Assembly: GCA_039029515.1 (NCBI GenBank)
Contig: JBCCFX010000147.1
Span: forward strand, 1 to 10,408
Length of the DNA stretch: 10,408 bases
Origin: JBCCFX01 sp039029515
GTDB taxonomy: Bacteria; Planctomycetota; Phycisphaerae; Phycisphaerales; SM1A02
Reading direction: 5' to 3'
Shown here: in pieces, positions 6,444 through 10,408 of the stretch
How the letters are laid out: every line of letters begins with the position of its first letter
Position numbering within the stretch: position 1 is the stretch's first letter
Translations under genes and position numbers: made by a program
The notes under the pieces: generated by a model
Database searches by the model: none
Told to the model about the DNA's origin: nothing
Seen by the model: the letters and a program-made list of their open reading frames with translations, nothing else

Positions 6444-8061
6444 TTGTGTTGAGAATGACGTCCATCTCATATCCGTACTCGCTGAACGCCTTCTCAAAGA
6501 TACCTTCAACACCAGACTGATCGTCGAAGCCAAGGTACTTGATTCTCTTCTTCGCGAAGTCGTCTCCGCCTGGGCACGATTTGATGACAAGGACATTCCA
6601 TCGTCGAACGTATTCGAACACCTTTTGGCACTTGTCCATCGTTCGATCGGTTCCTCTCAGCATGCAGTTGTATTCAGTTACGGGCAGGCCATCGACATCT
6701 TCATCGGTGGTCGAAATGCCGACGCTCTCAGGAGAATCCGAGTGGCGTCCATCACTTGTCGTCAGGCGGATCTTGCATTTCTCGGTACCAGCGGCCGAGA
6801 AGTCGCCTGTGACCTGAAACGTGACAGCAGTGTCGCTCCAATTGCTGGGGTCGGAGACTATCGCGGCGGTACTCGAGGAGGGTGCATTGACAAAGCTGAG
6901 TTCGCCCGCTCTGTCGCTGGTTCCAAAGTGCAATCCCTTGATTGTGTAGTCCTTCCTGTGCTGCAACGTGGATACGCCTGACGAACCGTGAAAGATTCCG
7001 TCGACGTGCGGTGGTCCCTCATCGATGGTGTGCGCTGTCGGCGTCGTGACGAGTGGCGTGGTTGTGTCGCCATGAGCAAAGATCGCAATCGGCGAAAGTG
7101 TTGACTGAGTACCACTCACGCTGAACGTGATGAAGTCCCTGCTCCATTCGCCTTGGGCGACATGAAGCGTGCCGTCGCCGTTAAGGAACTTCAAGGTGCC
7201 TGCCTGGTCGCCGAAGAACTCTCCCATTATTGCGTAGGTCGTGTCTTTCTTGAGCGCTTCTGGCGCGGTGTTGCCCTTCATGTCCTTCATGACCTGGACA
7301 TTCGGCTTGTTCTCTACAAGGTCCCTGAGGAAGTCGACGAACTCGGCGAACTTCAGATCGGCCTCAGCGGAATCAAGGTCGCCCGCGTACTCCTTGATGA
7401 ATCGAGGCGTCACGAACATGTATGTGTCCTTGTGCAGCTTCATGCTGAAGGACGTCTTGCTCCCTTTGACGCACGGGCCAGCTCGAAACGTCTCGACATG
7501 CTTCGAGGTATCACACCGCACAACAATCGCGCTGACGATTGGCATGCCAAGCAGGTACTCACAGACAAAGATGATGTTTGCCACGGTCTTGTCCGTTGAA
7601 TCGCGACGGCTGCCGATTTTGAATCCGGCTGAACCAATGGAAGAGACCATGGCAGACGCGAAGCTCAGCTCACCTTCGCCGGTCGCTAAGCCCAACACTG
7701 CTTCGATGAGCTCTTTGCTGAATGTCATGCCGAAGCTATCGCTCTCATACTCGACATCCTCTTCGGTGACTTGTGCGAACAGCCCAGATCCGTCAATGAT
7801 CGAACGGATGGCGTTGTAGTTGTAGATTGAGTACGGTTTCCTGGTGCGCGGATTGATGGTCGTACTCATCGCCTTGGTCATCGCCGCAAAGAACACGGAG
7901 ACTTCGGCAAAGACATCGCGAACGCTCTCGGCAATCTGCTCGGATGCGAGCTCGGTGGATGCCACCATGATGTTGCCGGTCTCATTGAAGATGTAACGCT
8001 TCGTCGCCTGAATATTGTGTGGGTTCTTCGGCGGTACGGTGAGCTTCGGTGTATCCGACAT
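6424..8061 (-). CDS. Protein with two IPT/TIG-like domains and a unique N-terminus
   Basis: This 545-residue protein is not recognised as a whole. Residues 1-250 form a region of unknown fold with no signal peptide. It includes an Ala/Gly/Ser-rich, partly hydrophobic stretch (about 113-150) and the segment IIFVCEYLLGMPIVSAIVV (163-181). Two copies of an Ig-like IPT/TIG pattern follow. The first is at about 271-330 (IMGEFFGDQAGTLKF, then EWSRDFITFSV). The second is at about 368-437 (YTIKGLHFGTSDRAGELSF, then NWSDTAVTFQV and KIRLTTSDG). A C-terminal region (about 460-545) holds four cysteines (466, 478, 496, 543) and ends AECVF. IPT/TIG domains usually sit in extracellular or DNA-binding proteins; without a signal peptide the location here is unclear. 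A strong ribosome binding site fixes the ATG at 8061. It heads a probable operon with the coiled-coil lipoprotein. Confidence 0.72.
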   Translation of the reverse strand: MSDTPKLTVPPKNPHNIQATKRYIFNETGNIMVASTELASEQIAESVRDVFAEVSVFFAAMTKAMSTTINPRTRKPYSIYNYNAIRSIIDGSGLFAQVTEEDVEYESDSFGMTFSKELIEAVLGLATGEGELSFASAMVSSIGSAGFKIGSRRDSTDKTVANIIFVCEYLLGMPIVSAIVVRCDTSKHVETFRAGPCVKGSKTSFSMKLHKDTYMFVTPRFIKEYAGDLDSAEADLKFAEFVDFLRDLVENKPNVQVMKDMKGNTAPEALKKDTTYAIMGEFFGDQAGTLKFLNGDGTLHVAQGEWSRDFITFSVSGTQSTLSPIAIFAHGDTTTPLVTTPTAHTIDEGPPHVDGIFHGSSGVSTLQHRKDYTIKGLHFGTSDRAGELSFVNAPSSSTAAIVSDPSNWSDTAVTFQVTGDFSAAGTEKCKIRLTTSDGRHSDSPESVGISTTDEDVDGLPVTEYNCMLRGTDRTMDKCQKVFEYVRRWNVLVIKSCPGGDDFAKKRIKYLGFDDQSGVEGIFEKAFSEYGYEMDVILNTNAECVF

Positions 8062-8064
8062 GTG

Positions 8065-8073
8065 TCCTTCTCC
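8065..8073 (-). promoter_or_regulatory. Strong ribosome binding site of the IPT/TIG gene
   Basis: GGAGAAGGA on the minus strand ends 3 bases before the ATG at 8061, its GGAG core being 8 bases away. It supports both the start choice and active translation. Confidence 0.6.
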
Positions 8074-8142
8074 ATTGCGTGAGCGCAGCGAATGTCACGT
8101 CGCAGTTGTTCGTCCACAAACTTCCAGATCGCAATTGAAGCT

Positions 8143-8160
8143 ACAGGTGTAAGCGCCTGT
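8143..8160. promoter_or_regulatory. Short hairpin upstream of the IPT/TIG cassette
   Basis: ACAGGTG and CGCCTGT can form a 7-pair stem (one G-U) around a four-base loop. It lies 82 bases upstream of the minus-strand gene and 245 bases upstream of the plus-strand gene. It could be an operator palindrome or an mRNA stem; no function can be read from sequence. Confidence 0.25.
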
Positions 8161-8337
8161 GCTCAATCCAGAAGGAGCAAGTGTTCAATATTGGCGGCAT
8201 TTGGCACGACTGCGGCGAGTTCTGCTCAACGAGTCCGGAGGAGTCAGTCGACCTTACCTGCGGTTTCTTCGTCCAGCTCTCTCTCGTCAAATGCTACTTG
8301 TCCAGTCTGACGAGCCTCATTCCCCGGTCAGTGCGGG

Positions 8338-8367
8338 TTGGACTGGTCAATTCATTCTTGTGGTAAT
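8338..8367 (+). promoter_or_regulatory. Candidate promoter of the dockerin-like secreted protein
   Basis: TTGGAC (8338-8343) and GGTAAT (8362-8367) are 18 bases apart and fit sigma-70 boxes moderately (three and four of six). The position would give a leader of about 30 bases containing the ribosome binding site. It would also place the start of transcription inside the open frame upstream of ATG 8405, which supports the shorter protein. Confidence 0.25.
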
Positions 8368-8393
8368 GGGTATCACTGGGCTACCGTATGTTC

Positions 8394-8399
8394 GGGAGG
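8394..8399 (+). promoter_or_regulatory. Ribosome binding site that decides the start at 8405
   Basis: GGGAGG lies 5 bases before the ATG at 8405. It is a near-ideal site and excludes the 82-codon upstream extension of the same open frame. Confidence 0.7.
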
Positions 8400-8404
8400 C
8401 TCAA

Positions 8405-9409
8405 ATGACTACAACCACCTCTTTTGCTCAGTCGAGCATCGCATCAATGGTCATCGCCGCTGGTGCGCACGCAGGGATTGTCGGAGTCCAGTTCACTCGC
8501 GCCGACTTCTCGAACGGATTTGTTCGTGTTGACGGGTCGATAGAACCCAGGGGCGCGGCTGAAGTTGCTCAAGCGTGGGAGGCGTTTGAATCGGAGTGGG
8601 AGGTTCGTCGTTACTGGGTTAACGTTGAACATCCAGATGATGTTGTCGCGTTTGTGGGTGGTTCGGTTGACGACGGTGTACCGTTCAAGCTCGATTCCTT
8701 TGTCCCAATCTACAACGAATCGTTCGGGTCTCTGATCCCCCCATCTCCTGTGTTCTTTGAGTCTGTCCCGACTCTTGCATTCGATTCGTTCGTCGCCATG
8801 GGCAATGCTCATCAGCCGAGCAGCATTTCATTCGTCAATGAGAATCTACTTGGTGGGTTGCAAGCGAGTGTCGATGAAGAGAACGTTGGCTGGTTCATCT
8901 CGCCGCCGTCAGACTCGGTCGCAGTGCCTGGTGGACCATCTGGATGGAGGGTGCTGATCCTTCAACTCACGGTGCCTCGGTGTACGCAAGAAGTCTTTGT
9001 GAGTGGTCGAGTTGGAGGTGGCGGAAAGACAATTGACTTCTCTTCGGGCACGCTAAGCCCAGTCCCAGTTGCGTGTTGTCTTCCAGATGGAACATGTCTC
9101 CCGGCCTGGCCGCCCTGTCAGTGTGAGCTCATTTTCGGCGGCGAACCTTTTCTGTCCGGTAGCATTGAAGATCCGTGCGGAAATTTTGTGTGTACGGAAC
9201 CTAATCCGTGTCCGTTTGACTGTTCACCGCTTGGAGGAAATGGAGTTGTCACCGTCGATGACTTGATTGCCGTCATCAATGCGTTCGGCCAACTCGGAGG
9301 CCCATGTGACATTGCGCCGGACAATGGTGATGGAACCGTTGGCAATCTAGTCGTCAACATTGATGATCTGCTCGCAGTTATCCTCAACTTTGGCGATTGC
9401 CCGCGATAG
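8405..9409 (+). CDS. Secreted protein with cysteine motif and degenerate dockerin-like C-terminus
   Basis: This 334-residue protein opens with a signal peptide lacking the usual positive charges (MTTTTSFAQSSIASMVIAAG, cleavage probably after AHA at 23). Residues about 24-220 form a beta-rich domain of unknown function, with WVNVEHPDDVVAFVGG at 71-86 resembling a module often seen in secreted planctomycete proteins. A cysteine segment follows (ACCLPDGTC at 223-231, then CQC, and further Cys at 258, 263, 269 and 273). The C-terminus (269-333) has two related halves, NGVVTVDDLIAVINAFG and NLVVNIDDLLAVILNFG, ending GDCPR. This is a dockerin-like pair in which most calcium ligands of the standard D-x-N-x-D loop are missing. 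Such C-terminal pairs are inferred to serve in surface attachment or sorting. It is convergent with the carboxypeptidase gene. No catalytic motif is visible. Confidence 0.8.
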   Translation: MTTTTSFAQSSIASMVIAAGAHAGIVGVQFTRADFSNGFVRVDGSIEPRGAAEVAQAWEAFESEWEVRRYWVNVEHPDDVVAFVGGSVDDGVPFKLDSFVPIYNESFGSLIPPSPVFFESVPTLAFDSFVAMGNAHQPSSISFVNENLLGGLQASVDEENVGWFISPPSDSVAVPGGPSGWRVLILQLTVPRCTQEVFVSGRVGGGGKTIDFSSGTLSPVPVACCLPDGTCLPAWPPCQCELIFGGEPFLSGSIEDPCGNFVCTEPNPCPFDCSPLGGNGVVTVDDLIAVINAFGQLGGPCDIAPDNGDGTVGNLVVNIDDLLAVILNFGDCPR

Positions 9410-9506
9410 CGCATGCAAGGGTAGATGGGCAGTCCTAATTGCCGTTCCTTATCCAGCTTCTTCATCACATCCCGCGGACAGAGTCGTGCCTGAATGCAAA
9501 GTTCAA

Positions 9507-9524
9507 GGCCTTCTTTCGAAGGCC
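9507..9524. terminator. Hairpin between convergent genes, possible two-way terminator
   Basis: GGCCTTC and GAAGGCC form a perfect 7-pair stem around the loop TTTC. It lies 97 bases after the stop of the plus-strand secreted protein and 13 bases after the stop of the minus-strand carboxypeptidase. There is no long T-run on either strand; the minus strand reads TTGAACTTT just after the stem. Placement favours termination, mainly for the carboxypeptidase. Confidence 0.5.
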
Positions 9525-9537
9525 AGGAACTGAGTAG

Positions 9538-10408
9538 TTATGGACAAGGGCCCCAGGCGCCCAGCACAAGAAGAAGATCGAGTGAGTCCACGGTGCCGTC
9601 GCAATTGAGATCGCCATCACAGCAAAGGCCCCAGCCGCCAAGAACTACCAGGAGATCCAGACTATCTACCGTTCCGTCAGCGTTTATGTCGCCGACACAC
9701 GGGTTGGTGCTGGGGCATTGAAGCGTTGCATAGAGTGATCGACCGTACACCTCGCCGTGCGCACGATAGTCGGCGATGGTCCGGCCGGCACCGGGTCTTG
9801 GCTCGGGTGTAATTGCCAGGCTTGCTCCCAAGCCTCCACTTGATGTGCCGTCATACGTGCTAGCAGCCCAATTGCGCAGAACGCCTGAGAATGAAGTGGA
9901 TGGCGTTACGATTTCCACGCCAGCCGCCGCTAGGTTCACAACGTAATCATCCCCGGTATTGGCAGCCCCGACGAGGACCTCGTCAATGCCATCAAGCTCT
10001 TCGAACTGGTTGTGGAAGTCGAGGAGAATGTCAATCGGGCCGCCTACATCCGCGACCATGCTATCGCGTATCAGGGCTTTGTCAGAGCCTCCATTGCTGC
10101 AGTCCCATGTGCGATTGTAATTGTCGTCCGGCCGCTCAACGCTCGTCCGGAAGTAGCCTGCGTAACGTCCCTCCGGATTGACCTGCGGATACACGAATAT
10201 CTCCGCACGTCGTCGAATTGACGCTGCCATTGGGTCGCTGCTCAAAAGGAAGTCAACCATTCCTTCAAGGGCATGACTGCCAAGCGGTTCGCCTCCATGG
10301 TTCCCGCCGACGAGTACGATTTTCTGCTTTGGTCCAACAATTGTGTCGTCGGAGATGCGATACGAATACAGCGGTTGACCTGGAATATCTCGTGACTCTC
10401 CATGTGCA
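9538..10408 (-). CDS. M14 zinc carboxypeptidase with C-terminal dockerin-like domain (5' partial)
   Basis: The frame runs to the window edge without a stop, so the N-terminus and signal peptide lie outside; 289 residues are visible. The core of an M14 metallocarboxypeptidase is complete in order. GGNHGGEP supplies the HxxE zinc pair (fragment residues His37 and Glu40), preceded by a family-typical G-Q-P-L-Y-S-Y-R-I segment. NPEGR (78-82) and DNYNR (95-99) match the NPDG and D-x-N-R motifs, with Arg99 for the substrate carboxylate. DFHNQ gives the third zinc ligand, His132. AITPEP places the catalytic Glu at 202. It would remove C-terminal residues from peptides, or cut peptidoglycan-type peptides, outside the cell. 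The last 50 residues form two canonical calcium loops, DINADGTVDSLD (240-251) and DLNCDGTVDSLD (267-278), and end GPCP. An ATG at 10260 is internal, after the HxxE motif, so it is not the start. Confidence 0.88.
   Translation of the reverse strand, partial: AHGESRDIPGQPLYSYRISDDTIVGPKQKIVLVGGNHGGEPLGSHALEGMVDFLLSSDPMAASIRRRAEIFVYPQVNPEGRYAGYFRTSVERPDDNYNRTWDCSNGGSDKALIRDSMVADVGGPIDILLDFHNQFEELDGIDEVLVGAANTGDDYVVNLAAAGVEIVTPSTSFSGVLRNWAASTYDGTSSGGLGASLAITPEPRPGAGRTIADYRAHGEVYGRSLYATLQCPSTNPCVGDINADGTVDSLDLLVVLGGWGLCCDGDLNCDGTVDSLDLLLVLGAWGPCP

Larger units (their letters stand above)
8062..8404. other. Divergent intergenic region of 343 bases
   Basis: This is the longest gene-free stretch and serves as the shared 5' region of the IPT/TIG gene (minus) and the dockerin-like secreted protein (plus). 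It contains the minus-strand ribosome binding site at its left end, a short hairpin at 8143-8160, and a promoter-like pair and ribosome binding site near its right end. Frames are open through part of it on the plus strand: an in-frame extension of the downstream gene from GTG 8159, and a separate 61-codon frame at 8181-8366. Neither looks convincingly coding. Confidence 0.5.

Noticed and set aside
8181..8366. A 61-codon frame starting GTG at 8181 with AAGGAG three bases upstream
   Set aside because: The spacing to the start is too short for an efficient site, the product has no recognisable feature, and the frame lies across the likely promoter of the next gene. Left as a possible but unsupported small ORF.
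8159..8404. Upstream extension of the dockerin-like protein by 82 codons
   Set aside because: The extension gives an Arg-rich, non-conserved-looking N-terminus and would bury the signal peptide. GGGAGG five bases before ATG 8405 marks the true start.

Overview
The window looks like chromosomal DNA of a planctomycete, most likely a marine Phycisphaerae-type bacterium. The main clue is the C-terminal dockerin-like domain on two secreted proteins: a motif of the type D-x-N-x-D-G-T-V-D-S-L-D followed by LG-x-WG and a final CP. The second clue is the ACCLPDGTC cysteine motif. Both are characteristic of secreted proteins in that group. This assignment is inferred from protein style, not from a marker gene. 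I see no rRNA, tRNA, CRISPR array, insertion sequence or phage gene.

Layout: (1) Positions 1-1104, minus strand, carry a DNA end-processing pair: a metallo-beta-lactamase/beta-CASP-type 'ligase-associated' exonuclease, with the first 12 codons of what is probably its ATP-dependent DNA ligase partner joined by a GTGA overlap. (2) Positions 1212-1949, plus strand, carry a class I SAM-dependent methyltransferase, convergent with (3) a secreted protein of unknown function at 1967-3040, minus strand, which may be read from a leaderless mRNA. (4) Positions 3202-4365, plus strand, carry an exported seven-repeat FG-GAP/VCBS protein, predicted to be a calcium-binding seven-bladed beta-propeller. (5) Positions 8061-4573, minus strand, carry a compact cassette of unknown function. 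It has a 545-residue protein with two IPT/TIG-like domains and no signal peptide, a possible 50-codon ORF (or frameshifted tail) bridging the gap, and a 573-residue coiled-coil lipoprotein. (6) Positions 8405-9409, plus strand, carry a secreted cysteine-motif protein with a degenerate dockerin-like C-terminus. It is convergent with (7) 9538-10408, minus strand, the C-terminal part of an M14 zinc carboxypeptidase with a canonical dockerin-like pair. A hairpin lies between genes 6 and 7.

Most of the window encodes cell-envelope or exported proteins. Calcium-type acidic loops recur in three of them (the propeller and the two dockerin-like proteins). The genes are mostly single transcription units in alternating orientation, except for the repair pair and the minus-strand cassette. 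The cassette is the best candidate for an undescribed system: its order, its strong ribosome binding sites and a hidden third reading frame that links both genes by short overlaps suggest co-expression, but I cannot name a function for it.
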